A stretch of 49,012 nt of DNA from a virus: positions 1 to 49,012 of IMG/VR virus record IMGVR_UViG_3300023313_000010; one strand, 5' to 3'. The position numbers and the translations under genes were made by a program. The notes beneath the pieces were generated by a model that was given only the letters and a program-made list of their open reading frames with translations, had not been told where the DNA came from and did no database searches. Every line of letters starts with the position of its first letter. The stretch's first letter is position 1. Positions 26,074-34,374 of the stretch are shown one piece after another.

Positions 26074-27812
26074 TGGTTCAAAGGATTACAGGTTCATTGG
26101 GTTCTTCTTACAGTTTGAGTGATTCCGATAAATCCACTCAAGTTAGAGACGGGTATAAAAAACAATCTGTAAATGATATCGGTGTGAAGTTACAATACGA
26201 TGGCCTATCCATTGTAAACATGGTGGATGAACTTCCGTGGTCTTTTAATACCCCTCGTGATTTACCACTCGCATTAAACTGGTTTAAATTTAAAACCCTG
26301 ACAATGCTTGATTCACTACAGTATAAGGGTCATCCACCAGTGAAGGATGTCAGCTTCAAAGTCGATGGTAGAATAAGTTTTAAAATTTACGATACAGGTA
26401 GTAAATTAAAATATTTTAATTTACTACCTTATGTTGATGTCGGCATTTCTGAAAATTTTTATTCTGTTTCACTGGATTTTGAAAAACCCTTAGCACCAGA
26501 TTCTCAAACATATTTACCGACACTTATGTTTGAATTTAATGAGTCTGATTTATCTACTTTTAACGGGGATTTTATTAAACCCATTGACTATGATAAACTC
26601 AGAACAAGACTATCCTCTTTAAATTCGTCAACTACATACCCTTGGGGTGTAACTAAGATTGTTGACATTTACGAAGATTTAAAATGGGGTTATGGGAATA
26701 ATGATTTTAATGTTGGTGGGGCAGTAAGTAATGAGTATTTGGTTGACGCTGATACGCTTAATTTGCCGACACCTGATTCTACGAGGGTTATTACGTTTGT
26801 GAATGTTGTTAATGTTTATGTTTTACCTGCCAGAACGCCAATACAGTTTTCAGATTTTAAGCTTTCGTATGATATTGATTCTGTAGCTTGGAATTTCTCA
26901 ATGACTGTCCCAGATAAAGCAACTGCGAATATGGTTAAACCAACTCAGTTAAACGTCATCGAATTGGAAGTTAATATCAATGGTTCAGTATTTTTGGTAT
27001 TTGTTGCCAAGACTTCTACCACTAAAAATACTGAGAATGACGGTACTGTTGTCACACGAATAAAATGCAGTGGTTTTTCAATACATAAATTACTTTCACA
27101 TCCTTACAGTTCTAAAAAATCAAAAACTTACGCCACAACAAGCGCACCGTCTGGGATTTTAAACGATCAATTAATCGGTACTGGTTTCACGGGAACTTGG
27201 GGTTCGGTGACTTGGACACTACCTGCCAATACGTTGAGTTATATTGACAAATCACCGTTAGGTGTTATGTCGGAATTAGCAAGCGCGGTGGGTGCTATTA
27301 TATTACCAACACCTGACTCTAAAGATTTTACAATAAAACCCAGATACCCCATATCACCGTGGCAGTGGGATATAATGTCACCAGATATCGCACTTAGTGA
27401 AAACAATTTTTTCAGCATTGATACAGAATGGATACCTCAAGAATCCCCTGATTCAATTTATGTGTTTGGTGAAGATAATAATGGAGTCGCTGTAAAATGC
27501 ACAATAAATGGTCGTGCAGGGAATAAAACATTGCCGTCTGTAACTAACAAATATATGACTGACACGACACCTGCTACTGAACGTGGACGAATAGAAGTGG
27601 CAAAGAATGGGTTTATAGAAATCGTCCCTGTAAGCACTTATGTAGACCCCATAATTGGTATTATACAACCGTTGTCATTAGTGGAAGTTACCGAAAGCGA
27701 TAATGTTACAAAATGGAAAGCTCAAGTGGTCAGTAACTCATTAACATTGAAAAGAAATGGCAATGCTTTAGTGCAGAATTTACAATTAGAGAGGCATTAC
27801 AGTGGCATCTAG
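26073..27812 (+). CDS. Tail hub-like protein
   Basis: A 579-residue protein. Residues about 260-420 resemble hub proteins of long-tailed phages: a strand-rich region (WNFSMTVPDKATANMVKPTQ, IELEVNINGSVFLVFVAKT), then GFSIHKLLSHPYSSKKS, then LGVMSELASAVGAIILPTPD with a helix that binds neighbouring subunits. The C-terminus has QPLSLVEVTESDNVTKWKAQ and a terminal strand. It overlaps the previous gene by one base and the next by 11. Role inferred from pattern and order. Confidence 0.65.
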   Translation: MVQRITGSLGSSYSLSDSDKSTQVRDGYKKQSVNDIGVKLQYDGLSIVNMVDELPWSFNTPRDLPLALNWFKFKTLTMLDSLQYKGHPPVKDVSFKVDGRISFKIYDTGSKLKYFNLLPYVDVGISENFYSVSLDFEKPLAPDSQTYLPTLMFEFNESDLSTFNGDFIKPIDYDKLRTRLSSLNSSTTYPWGVTKIVDIYEDLKWGYGNNDFNVGGAVSNEYLVDADTLNLPTPDSTRVITFVNVVNVYVLPARTPIQFSDFKLSYDIDSVAWNFSMTVPDKATANMVKPTQLNVIELEVNINGSVFLVFVAKTSTTKNTENDGTVVTRIKCSGFSIHKLLSHPYSSKKSKTYATTSAPSGILNDQLIGTGFTGTWGSVTWTLPANTLSYIDKSPLGVMSELASAVGAIILPTPDSKDFTIKPRYPISPWQWDIMSPDIALSENNFFSIDTEWIPQESPDSIYVFGEDNNGVAVKCTINGRAGNKTLPSVTNKYMTDTTPATERGRIEVAKNGFIEIVPVSTYVDPIIGIIQPLSLVEVTESDNVTKWKAQVVSNSLTLKRNGNALVQNLQLERHYSGI

Positions 27813-28038
27813 TGTTAATGAATTTACAAAGTTCCAAGGTTTAATAAACAATGACCATGTTGAAATAATCACCATCACAGCTAATAATGCCGATGGAACT
27901 AGCACAGGAACGACTCCTAGCGGGGATATCGTTAAAGTACGTGGTGAAACAGTTGCGGCGGGAAATAATGCTTTTGTAAAGAACGGTGTAGTGGATGGTC
28001 AAGCACCGAATTTAAGTGTCATAGGGGTAATAATATGA
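27802..28038 (+). CDS. Small tail-region protein, unknown
   Basis: A 78-residue protein overlapping the hub gene by 11 bases and the next gene by 4. The sequence (NNDHVEIITITANNADGTST, GDIVKVRGETVAAGNNAFVK) has a beta-hairpin pattern with a VRGETVAAGNNAFVKNG segment like spike or adaptor tips. It is probably a small tail-tip component. Confidence 0.6.
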   Translation: MASSVNEFTKFQGLINNDHVEIITITANNADGTSTGTTPSGDIVKVRGETVAAGNNAFVKNGVVDGQAPNLSVIGVII

Positions 28039-28481
28039 GAATTTTAGTAGATAGAATAAAATCTGACAGTGATTCCACATTATCGATAATTAGTATTGAT
28101 GGTGAGTTTGAATGTTTCGGTTTAGAAGATGCATACCATAAACATAAGATACCTAAAAAAACTAGAATTCCACCAGATATTTATGTTGTGGGTGTCCGTA
28201 AGGTTGGCGGATTCCATACCCGATATTTTGATAAATTCCCATCTTTCCATCAAGGAATGCTACAGGTCATGGACGTTCCTAATTTTGACTTTATTCTAAT
28301 ACACATAGGTAATTTTAGTGGTGATACAGAAGGTTGTCTGTTGGTTGGTTGTGGTGCTTCCACACAAAATAGATTAACAATACAATCAAGTAAAATCGCT
28401 TATAAAATTTTTTACAAGAAAGTGATACAAGCGGCATTAAATGGTGATTTAACTGTTGAGTATCGAGACAGTGATTTATGA
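28035..28481 (+). CDS. DUF5675 family protein, candidate lytic enzyme
   Basis: A 148-residue protein. The conserved core FILIHIGNFSGDTEGCLLVG (about 86-105) and the earlier FECFGLED and RIPPDIYVVGVRK segments place it in the DUF5675 family. The spacing of His, Asp/Thr and Gly-Cys recalls L,D-transpeptidase-like active sites (HG...S.GC), though the chemistry of the family is not established to my knowledge. It is the first gene of the lysis-type block, before a holin candidate and the spanins, and no ordinary endolysin is present, so a role on the cell wall is a reasonable inference. Confidence 0.8.
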   Translation: MRILVDRIKSDSDSTLSIISIDGEFECFGLEDAYHKHKIPKKTRIPPDIYVVGVRKVGGFHTRYFDKFPSFHQGMLQVMDVPNFDFILIHIGNFSGDTEGCLLVGCGASTQNRLTIQSSKIAYKIFYKKVIQAALNGDLTVEYRDSDL

Positions 28482-28666
28482 GTGATGCAATAACCAAGTG
28501 GAGAGTATTCCCTAGAATTTTTGCTATATTTTATTTATTCCTCACATGGGATGTTTGGCAATGGGTGAAAATGACACCAAACCTTACTGAGTACCAACAT
28601 TATTTTGCTATGGCAATAGTGGCAGGGGCAGTTGGTTATTTTAAATATTATGTGGAGACGGGGTAA
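28478..28666 (+). CDS. Holin candidate, two-segment membrane protein
   Basis: Sixty-two residues with two hydrophobic stretches, about 10-24 (RIFAIFYLFLTWDVWQW) and 41-57 (HYFAMAIVAGAVGYFKY), joined by a short polar loop. WRVFPRIF near the start is a pattern common in phage holin-like proteins. It overlaps the gene before it by 4 bases and abuts the i-spanin by a shared base. It would form pores in the inner membrane at lysis. The assignment is from topology and context. Confidence 0.7.
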   Translation: MSDAITKWRVFPRIFAIFYLFLTWDVWQWVKMTPNLTEYQHYFAMAIVAGAVGYFKYYVETG

Positions 28667-29028
28667 TGGTTAAATTCTATATTGTTGGGGCACTGATTAT
28701 TAGTTTACTTTTAACAGGTTGGAAGATAACCTCTTTGCGTTCTCAGAATGACCAACTCATTGTTAAGAATGACATTTTAAAAACTAATATTTTGTCATTG
28801 AAAGAACAAGTTAAATTTGAAGAAGTTCAGTCTATTCTACAAGGAAATAGAATGGAAAAGCTTAATACTAAGTTGGTTAATTCTGAGAAATCTTTAACTT
28901 ATCTTCGAGGGATATTTAATGGTCATAATTTTTCAAAATTACTTAGTAAAAAACCACAATTAATCACAAACAGAATGGATAAAGCTACCAAGAAAGTATT
29001 GGAGGATTTAGAAAATGCAAGCAATTAA
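28666..29028 (+). CDS. Inner-membrane spanin (Rz-like)
   Basis: A 120-residue protein with one N-terminal membrane segment (FYIVGALIISLLLTGW, about 3-18) and a long periplasmic helix with coiled-coil character (SQNDQLIVKNDILKTNILSL and onward). This is the classical i-spanin layout. Its last 14 bases overlap the lipoprotein gene that follows, the arrangement typical of overlapping spanin pairs. With its partner it would fuse inner and outer membranes in the final step of lysis. Confidence 0.82.
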   Translation: MVKFYIVGALIISLLLTGWKITSLRSQNDQLIVKNDILKTNILSLKEQVKFEEVQSILQGNRMEKLNTKLVNSEKSLTYLRGIFNGHNFSKLLSKKPQLITNRMDKATKKVLEDLENASN

Positions 29029-29356
29029 ATTATTGGCGCTAACACTGGTGGTCATGGTCGCTTCCAGTTGTTCTATATTTAGACCTGTTACTTATAAGAG
29101 AGAAAATGTGTATTTGAGAATAAAATGCCCTAATCCTCCTTCTGTAAGGGTCATTTCTACCGCACCAGTACACCCACAGGCGATTGAAGACATCGCAGGG
29201 GTGTACTGGGTGGGGTTTACCCCAAAAGACTACGAGAACCTATCATTGAACATCCAAGAAGGTATTCGATTTATCAAAGGTCAAAAAGGTCAAATCGAAT
29301 ATTACAAATCGTGCGTAATAGATTACAATAAATCAATCACTCCAATTTCACCCTGA
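29015..29356 (+). CDS. Outer-membrane spanin lipoprotein (Rz1-like)
   Basis: A 113-residue lipoprotein. The signal peptide LLALTLVVMVASSC ends in a lipobox with Cys19. The mature part begins SIFRPVTYKR and has proline-containing segments (CPNPPSVRVISTAPVHPQ) typical of o-spanins, although at 95 residues it is longer than lambda Rz1. It starts within the i-spanin gene in another frame. It is the last gene of the rightward late operon and its stop lies inside the terminator stem. Confidence 0.82.
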   Translation: MQAIKLLALTLVVMVASSCSIFRPVTYKRENVYLRIKCPNPPSVRVISTAPVHPQAIEDIAGVYWVGFTPKDYENLSLNIQEGIRFIKGQKGQIEYYKSCVIDYNKSITPISP

Positions 29357-29388
29357 CTAGCGTTCAATCACCCTGTCAGGGTGCTTTT
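29349..29388 (+). terminator. Terminator at end of late operon
   Basis: A 9-bp perfect stem CACCCTGAC/GTCAGGGTG (29349-29357 with 29375-29383) followed by CTTTTTAGTTTTT. The stop of the outer spanin is inside the structure. Only the rightward direction has a T tract; leftward transcription has none here. Confidence 0.85.
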
Positions 29389-29573
29389 TAGTTTTTCAAA
29401 AACATTAATGCAACAGCACACGCTAACAATGCTTGTTTACTTGGCCTACGGTGTTTTGGTGGTTTAGGGTTATTAATTCTAGCCACTAACGCCTCATGCT
29501 CTTCTTTTTTACGTTTAGCGATTGCCATTGCTTTTCGCTCTTCAAAAGTTCCCCTTCTTTTTGCTTCACCCAT
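29388..29573 (-). CDS. Small basic protein with C-terminal hydrophobic segment
   Basis: Sixty-one residues opening with MGEAKRRGTFEERKAMAIAK, a start shared by many tiny phage and bacterial proteins. The first 45 residues are strongly basic and helical and the end (ALLACAVALMFLKN) is hydrophobic, so it may sit on a membrane or bind nucleic acid. It is the last gene of the leftward operon, overlapping the gene before it by 8 bases and converging on the late terminator. Confidence 0.72.
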   Translation of the reverse strand: MGEAKRRGTFEERKAMAIAKRKKEEHEALVARINNPKPPKHRRPSKQALLACAVALMFLKN

Positions 29574-29751
29574 CTTTCAATATCTCTTTAATTTTATTAA
29601 ACTCATGGTTGGCTTTAGTTGGTGCAAAGCACTCTTTAAAATCTCCAATCAACCAATGTCGGCAACATCTGTCACACCACATTTCATCATCTACTTTACG
29701 AGCAGAGCAAGTTGGTTGTGATTTTTTTTGCTTCTTCGATGTAAAACTCAT
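29566..29751 (-). CDS. Small cysteine-rich (zinc-binding) protein
   Basis: A 61-residue protein, MSFTSKKQKKSQPTCSARK and onward, with WCDRCCRHWLIGDFKECF, which looks like a small metal-binding knuckle (Cys-x2-Cys-Cys ... Cys). The ATG at 29751 is chosen over one 27 bases upstream because AGGA stands about 9 bases before it. The gene overlaps the polymerase 3' end by 56 bases in a different frame. Function unknown. Confidence 0.65.
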   Translation of the reverse strand: MSFTSKKQKKSQPTCSARKVDDEMWCDRCCRHWLIGDFKECFAPTKANHEFNKIKEILKDG

Positions 29752-31765
29752 AATCCAAATCCTCGATGTTAAAATCATTCATATTACTGCAATCTTTTAC
29801 TTTTACGCCTGACTGTATTGAAATTTCTCTTGGTGGTAAACCAGTACGTTTTTCATCATTGGTAAGTAATTCATACATTCCTGATGGCGGTTTACCACCT
29901 TTTTTCACAACTTTATAAACCCCTGTATTTTTATGCTTGTAATGATCTCCTTGTTTTTCTGCTTTGATTTGGGGTTTAGTGTGAGGCATGACTTTTATGA
30001 GATAGCCGCCTTTTTTGCTTGGGTAATAACGGGTAATATTTTGTAAATCTTCATCATTACTCCCAAGAAAACTATCCCCCCATAGGACATCTTGACGTAA
30101 GATCAATTTAGATGTCCTTGGCACTTTTGTAACCAACATGAAGTCATAAATATCTTTGTGGTTTCGGATAAACTGTTCGATATTTTCATTTCTTACTAAT
30201 GCCGCTTCTGCCGCTTTAGCCACCACTAACATGCTGTTATTTTTATGCCATTGGACTTCCCTTGTACTAGAGTTTTCTGCGGCACGTTCATATGCGTAAC
30301 ACCCTATTCTTTTGAGTTTACCATCTGCATACTCTGCAATATAATTGTTGACATCACGAATAAACATGGATTTATAAATCGCTTCTTCCAGTTCCAGACC
30401 TGTCAGAATTTCCCACCATTTACACAATTCTCTACTGTGTTCCAAATATTCATTAGGGCAAAGAAAAGTGATGCCATCAGTGTTTATTTGAACCATAGTC
30501 AAATTAGGTATCCCCATCATTTTTTCAGCTAACATACATAACAATAACTGACCATTGATAGTGACTTTCAAAGTGTATGTTGGGTCATAGAACGGGCTGT
30601 ACCCACCAGATTTATAAGCGCTATTGCTATCACCATACACACCGTTTAGAGCTAATTTAAGCATCGCATTCTCAGGTGTTTTTTTACCATACCCTTTACG
30701 TTGGTTATAGACATCTAAGTAAATTTCACAGAATTTGTCAGATAAATGTGTCGGGAAAAACTTATTAGCAATGGCAAGATTAGGGTAATAACTGGAAACA
30801 TCGACATCAATTAAAGTATGGGTATCCGATGTTCTTATGATGCTATTTTTAAGTGAACCGTGAACACCACCAAGACCTAAATCAAATCTAAAACCTTTAT
30901 GGGTTACTGATTCGGTGACAGCACCTTTCAAGACAATGTTACCTTGCTCATTTTTTTCAGTTAACGCCTTAGTTTTGAAAAAATTAACTAAGGCGTTAAA
31001 TTCACATGATTCAAAATTTATATAAGGTAAAAGTAATTCCCCTATGTTTATAAAATCATGTTTTGTTTTTTTATTCTTAGTTTCAATCCCTGATTTATTT
31101 AATTCCATAATGAAATAGTCTTTACCTATTTTGGTATCATTATGGTTTAGGAAATCCTTATTATATCTAAGGCTCAACTCTTCTCTAAAATCAATAGCAG
31201 AATAAGAATGAAGTAAAAACTTTTTTGTTTCACTGACATCATGTTTATTATAAATAATTAGTTCGTCAGCTTGCTCACGGGTTAAAGGTAATTTAGGGTC
31301 AAAAGGCAAGTCTTTAATGTTAGGGGAACGCATGTTGAATTCCAACATTTTAAGACTTGTTCGCTTTGCATCGTTATCAAAATGGTGTACTTTAAGCAAG
31401 TCAATTTGCGTTATTAACCTGTCTTTCTCCCATACCGTATGAGCATTTTGGTTAGCGAAACCTGAGTTAAATATCATATCTGATTTTGCTTTAATGGTAT
31501 CATGGTTGATGAGACCTTTATATTGCAGAACCAAATGTAATAAAGGATAATCGTAATGAATGTTGTTATAACCAATAAGTCTATGTTTATAGTATGATAA
31601 CGACATTATAAATTCATATAGTGCAACACCATCATTTTTCCATTCGCTAATTTCAAAAAATGGAACACTACCATTTTCCACATTTTCTAAAGCACATGAG
31701 AAAAAATTAGGATAGCACTCCAAGTCGTAAACCCAATCTTTTGATCTGTCTATTTTATCAACCAT
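29696..31765 (-). CDS. Family B DNA polymerase with 3'-5' exonuclease
   Basis: A 689-residue replicative polymerase. Exonuclease motifs: VYDLECYP (D14, E16), GYNNIHYDYP (N68, D72) and YNKHDVSET (Y172, D176). Polymerase motif A is VDVSSYYPNLAI (D322), motif B is KLALNGVYGDSN (K370, N374, Y377) and motif C is QINTDGIT (D430 kept, but Asn in place of the first Asp of the usual DTDS). The C-terminal 200 residues hold a thumb-like region with the KKGGYLIKV and KKGGKPPSG segments. It would copy the phage genome together with the helicases and primase. It overlaps the upstream membrane-protein gene by 16 bases. Confidence 0.93.
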   Translation of the reverse strand: MVDKIDRSKDWVYDLECYPNFFSCALENVENGSVPFFEISEWKNDGVALYEFIMSLSYYKHRLIGYNNIHYDYPLLHLVLQYKGLINHDTIKAKSDMIFNSGFANQNAHTVWEKDRLITQIDLLKVHHFDNDAKRTSLKMLEFNMRSPNIKDLPFDPKLPLTREQADELIIYNKHDVSETKKFLLHSYSAIDFREELSLRYNKDFLNHNDTKIGKDYFIMELNKSGIETKNKKTKHDFINIGELLLPYINFESCEFNALVNFFKTKALTEKNEQGNIVLKGAVTESVTHKGFRFDLGLGGVHGSLKNSIIRTSDTHTLIDVDVSSYYPNLAIANKFFPTHLSDKFCEIYLDVYNQRKGYGKKTPENAMLKLALNGVYGDSNSAYKSGGYSPFYDPTYTLKVTINGQLLLCMLAEKMMGIPNLTMVQINTDGITFLCPNEYLEHSRELCKWWEILTGLELEEAIYKSMFIRDVNNYIAEYADGKLKRIGCYAYERAAENSSTREVQWHKNNSMLVVAKAAEAALVRNENIEQFIRNHKDIYDFMLVTKVPRTSKLILRQDVLWGDSFLGSNDEDLQNITRYYPSKKGGYLIKVMPHTKPQIKAEKQGDHYKHKNTGVYKVVKKGGKPPSGMYELLTNDEKRTGLPPREISIQSGVKVKDCSNMNDFNIEDLDYEFYIEEAKKITTNLLCS

Positions 31766-31941
31766 TTAACCAACCCTCCTAGTAAGAAAATTAATAAAAA
31801 CGTAAGATATGGGAGATATGATAGCCAAACTTCCCCGTATTTTTCTGTAAGTTCTAGGCTTATCTTCATATTGGTATAACCCATGTAAAAAGGCACTGCA
31901 ATGATGAGGATTACGCCGATAATGTATTTAAGATTCATCAT
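31750..31941 (-). CDS. Small two-pass membrane protein
   Basis: Sixty-three residues with hydrophobic segments at about 4-20 (LKYIIGVILIIAVPFYM) and 42-60 (YLPYLTFLLIFLLGGLV). It starts 14 bases inside the P-loop gene and ends 16 bases inside the polymerase gene, in the middle of the leftward replication operon. Its purpose is unknown; it might tether replication to the membrane or block superinfection, but no motif shows it. Confidence 0.68.
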   Translation of the reverse strand: MMNLKYIIGVILIIAVPFYMGYTNMKISLELTEKYGEVWLSYLPYLTFLLIFLLGGLVKWLIK

Positions 31942-32218
31942 TTATACTCACTCCTGCAACCACAAACTTATTGTTTACCGACCTAAAGAAAAAATCCAAG
32001 TCATCAATTAACACACTCCTGTATTCGGGGTTTTTTAAACTCCTGAACTCATAATAAGTTATCGGTTTTATTATTTTTAAATCTAAGTAATCTGCCATGT
32101 TTTGCACATATCTAACCATCGGCTTATCACGCACGACAATAGCATGACCTTCTTTTTCCGATAGTTTTATCAATTCTCTAGTCTTACCTTCACCACGACC
32201 TAATTTAATTACTTTCAT
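31928..32218 (-). CDS. Small P-loop protein, possible ATPase
   Basis: Ninety-six residues. The start VIKLGRGEGKTRELIKLSEK contains a helicase-style Walker A (GxGKT, residues 9-13) and RSVLIDDLDFFF (about 68-79) is a good Walker B with two Asp. The body is too short for a complete helicase, so it may be a minimal P-loop NTPase or an accessory to the helicase whose gene it overlaps by 14 bases. No family name known to me. Confidence 0.72.
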   Translation of the reverse strand: MKVIKLGRGEGKTRELIKLSEKEGHAIVVRDKPMVRYVQNMADYLDLKIIKPITYYEFRSLKNPEYRSVLIDDLDFFFRSVNNKFVVAGVSINDES

Positions 32219-33884
32219 TTTTTATTCTCACTATTAATTCATTGGTTAATCTTTCACTTAAAATTTGTGCTTTATAAATATTTATTTTGAATTTAATCTC
32301 AAAATCACGTTGCACAGTTTCTTTTGTGTAGTCAGGATTATTACGGCTGTGTTTAATACACCATTCCTGTATTAGTGGCCTTAATTGTTGTTGAGAAAAT
32401 TGCCGTTTCATATGTTTATTGACTGCCGACACTCTAACCATTGAAGGTGCATTTTGCATTCTTATTCTAAGATGTTCAGGGTCTTCATCAACCTTAGCTT
32501 TTTCAGATAACAATTGATTAACAAAATCAACGGTGATTTCTTCAAGTTGCTCATCATTAAATTGATATTCTTCTTGCGCTTTATTAACCTCAAGTGGCGT
32601 TTCTTCGTGGTTACATTGAGGGCAAATTTTTTCACTTGCTGATTTAGGTATGTAAAAATGAAAACATTCAGGACAAATCCTACCTAACGATTTTTCATTA
32701 TCGTTATTAGATTTTACTTGTGCATCTAATGTCCATTCAGGGTCTTCATGGGGTTGCCCATGAACACAATGCTCTCTAACATTGCCTACATGATCTAACA
32801 AATATCCAAATTCTTTACCTTCACTGGGGCGAAGACCTCTACCAAACTGTTGCTTAAACAAAGAGTAACTGTGAGTTTTACGAAGCATTATGACCACAGC
32901 AACCGCAGGTACGTCAAATCCTTCACCGAATAAATCGCAATTCACTAAATTTTTAATAAGCCCATTTTCAAAGTCTTCTAACGCTTGCAACAATTGTGGT
33001 GTAGGTGTTTTAGACGATAAAGCAACTGACTCAATTCCTTCTCTATTAAATTGTTCAGCTACATGCTCTGCGTGGGCTATGTTAACAGTGAATGTAATGG
33101 CTTGAAGACCATTACACAACCGTTTGTAATGCTTTACTGCATCACCTGTTATATCGTGGTTATCGGTCGCTTCTGCAAGTTTAGTGTTGTTATAATCCCC
33201 GCCATTGGTTATGTTTACATTGCTGACATCTAGTAACACTGGTGGCGCAAAAATTTTATATAAAGATAAATAACCAAGCTCCATTAACTCACCTTGTGTT
33301 GCACCAACAATAAGTTTATCAAACACCCCGTTAGAATGACTACCCAAACCTTTTTTATCACCCCTTATCGGTGTCGCTGTAACACCCACCCCTTTGGCAT
33401 TAACAAGAGGCTCAATACATTTCCCCCACTTGTTATCAAATAAAACATGATGGCATTCGTCCATCATCCACCATTTAACCTTGGGTATTAGCGACGACAC
33501 TGAGAAACTATTTAAACGCCTTAAAAATGTGTCAACACTAACCACAATTATAGGGCTTAATTCATCATGGAAAGAATCCCCGAACTTTTTTAAATTTGCG
33601 TTGGTAACATTCTTTACAGCTTTAATTGAGGCTATAAAAGAATGATGCACACCCATCATGCAAAGACTTTTGCTTAATTGGGTTATTAAAATGTCACGGT
33701 GAGCAAAAACCAAAGTAATCTCATTATTGGTTTTTGCTCTCCTTGCTATTTCACCCATCACATATGTTTTTCCACCACCTGTAGGTAAAACCGATAAAAC
33801 AGCGTTAACATTTATCGGCAATAAAGCATTTAGTGATTCACTGACTAAATCATCTTGATGGGGTCTTAAAGTGATATTACTCAT
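32205..33884 (-). CDS. SF2 DEAD/DEAH-type helicase with zinc ribbon
   Basis: A 559-residue helicase. LRPHQDDLV stands at the N-terminus. Motif I is LPTGGGKT (33-40), Ia VFAHRDILI, II MDECHH (141-146), III GVTATPIRG (167-175), and the motif VI region QQFGRGLRPS (345-354) carries the arginine finger. A four-cysteine zinc ribbon (C404, C407, C421, C424; CPECF...CPQC) follows. The C-terminal 120 residues are helical and unassigned. In replication operons such enzymes unwind DNA ahead of or behind the fork or remodel recombination intermediates. It begins on the ATGA overlap with the gene before it. Confidence 0.93.
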   Translation of the reverse strand: MSNITLRPHQDDLVSESLNALLPINVNAVLSVLPTGGGKTYVMGEIARRAKTNNEITLVFAHRDILITQLSKSLCMMGVHHSFIASIKAVKNVTNANLKKFGDSFHDELSPIIVVSVDTFLRRLNSFSVSSLIPKVKWWMMDECHHVLFDNKWGKCIEPLVNAKGVGVTATPIRGDKKGLGSHSNGVFDKLIVGATQGELMELGYLSLYKIFAPPVLLDVSNVNITNGGDYNNTKLAEATDNHDITGDAVKHYKRLCNGLQAITFTVNIAHAEHVAEQFNREGIESVALSSKTPTPQLLQALEDFENGLIKNLVNCDLFGEGFDVPAVAVVIMLRKTHSYSLFKQQFGRGLRPSEGKEFGYLLDHVGNVREHCVHGQPHEDPEWTLDAQVKSNNDNEKSLGRICPECFHFYIPKSASEKICPQCNHEETPLEVNKAQEEYQFNDEQLEEITVDFVNQLLSEKAKVDEDPEHLRIRMQNAPSMVRVSAVNKHMKRQFSQQQLRPLIQEWCIKHSRNNPDYTKETVQRDFEIKFKINIYKAQILSERLTNELIVRIKNESN

Positions 33885-34201
33885 TTATAAAATATTAAAA
33901 CTTCTTTTACGCTTTCACGAACACATTCATCGTTGGGCATATCATACAAAGCTTGCAAATTAGCCAATAAATCACCAATGATAAAATCATTGGATAAATT
34001 ACTTAACTGAGGTCGTTTAATCTTAGGCTCACGTAATGGTGGCGGTGGCGGTGGTCTCAATGTTCGAGACGCAATATCGCATTCCACATCATAAGTTCTA
34101 TACTCAATGCAAGGCTGTTTAAACACCCCAAAAAATATACGAGGTTTTAAATTGCATGAACCCATACCATCACAATGTTTACAATTAATTTTATGAATCA
34201 T
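33881..34201 (-). CDS. Small zinc-finger-like protein
   Basis: A 106-residue protein. The N-terminus INCKHCDGMGSCNLKPRIFF has CxxCxGxGxC spacing like DnaJ-type zinc repeats, and later cysteines (about 30 and 41) may complete the site. A run PPPPPPL (about 49-55) separates it from a helical C-terminus. The ATG at 34201 is preferred; a GTG at 34210 is possible. It overlaps the preceding gene by 11 bases and the helicase by 4. Function unknown. Confidence 0.7.
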   Translation of the reverse strand: MIHKINCKHCDGMGSCNLKPRIFFGVFKQPCIEYRTYDVECDIASRTLRPPPPPPLREPKIKRPQLSNLSNDFIIGDLLANLQALYDMPNDECVRESVKEVLIFYK

Positions 34202-34358
34202 CTTTAACACTCACTATAATTTTTTTAAGAGGAGAAGTCATAGCCAACTTGCTAACATACAAGGTAGGTATTGCAGGTGATAAGGTGTCAACAGCTTCAA
34301 ATACATGTGTGTTTTTTGTAGATTTTTTAAACATCATTTTAATTTCAATATCAGACAT
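34191..34358 (-). CDS. Small conserved-looking phage protein (55 aa)
   Basis: A 55-residue ORF: MSDIEIKMMFKKSTKNTHVF, then EAVDTLSPAIPTLYVSK and SPLKKIIVSVKDDS. The arrangement KKSTKNTHVF...IPTLYV...SP..I.V is one I recall from tiny proteins in phage replication operons. It fills the gap between the genes on either side and overlaps the zinc-finger gene by 11 bases, which supports its reality. Confidence 0.72.
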   Translation of the reverse strand: MSDIEIKMMFKKSTKNTHVFEAVDTLSPAIPTLYVSKLAMTSPLKKIIVSVKDDS

Positions 34359-34374
34359 TAGCTACACACCTTCA

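Noticed and set aside
29522-29812. 96-codon plus-strand ORF opposite the small leftward genes
   Set aside because: Lies antisense to three overlapping genes with good motifs and start signals, and just after a terminator; the product has no recognisable features.
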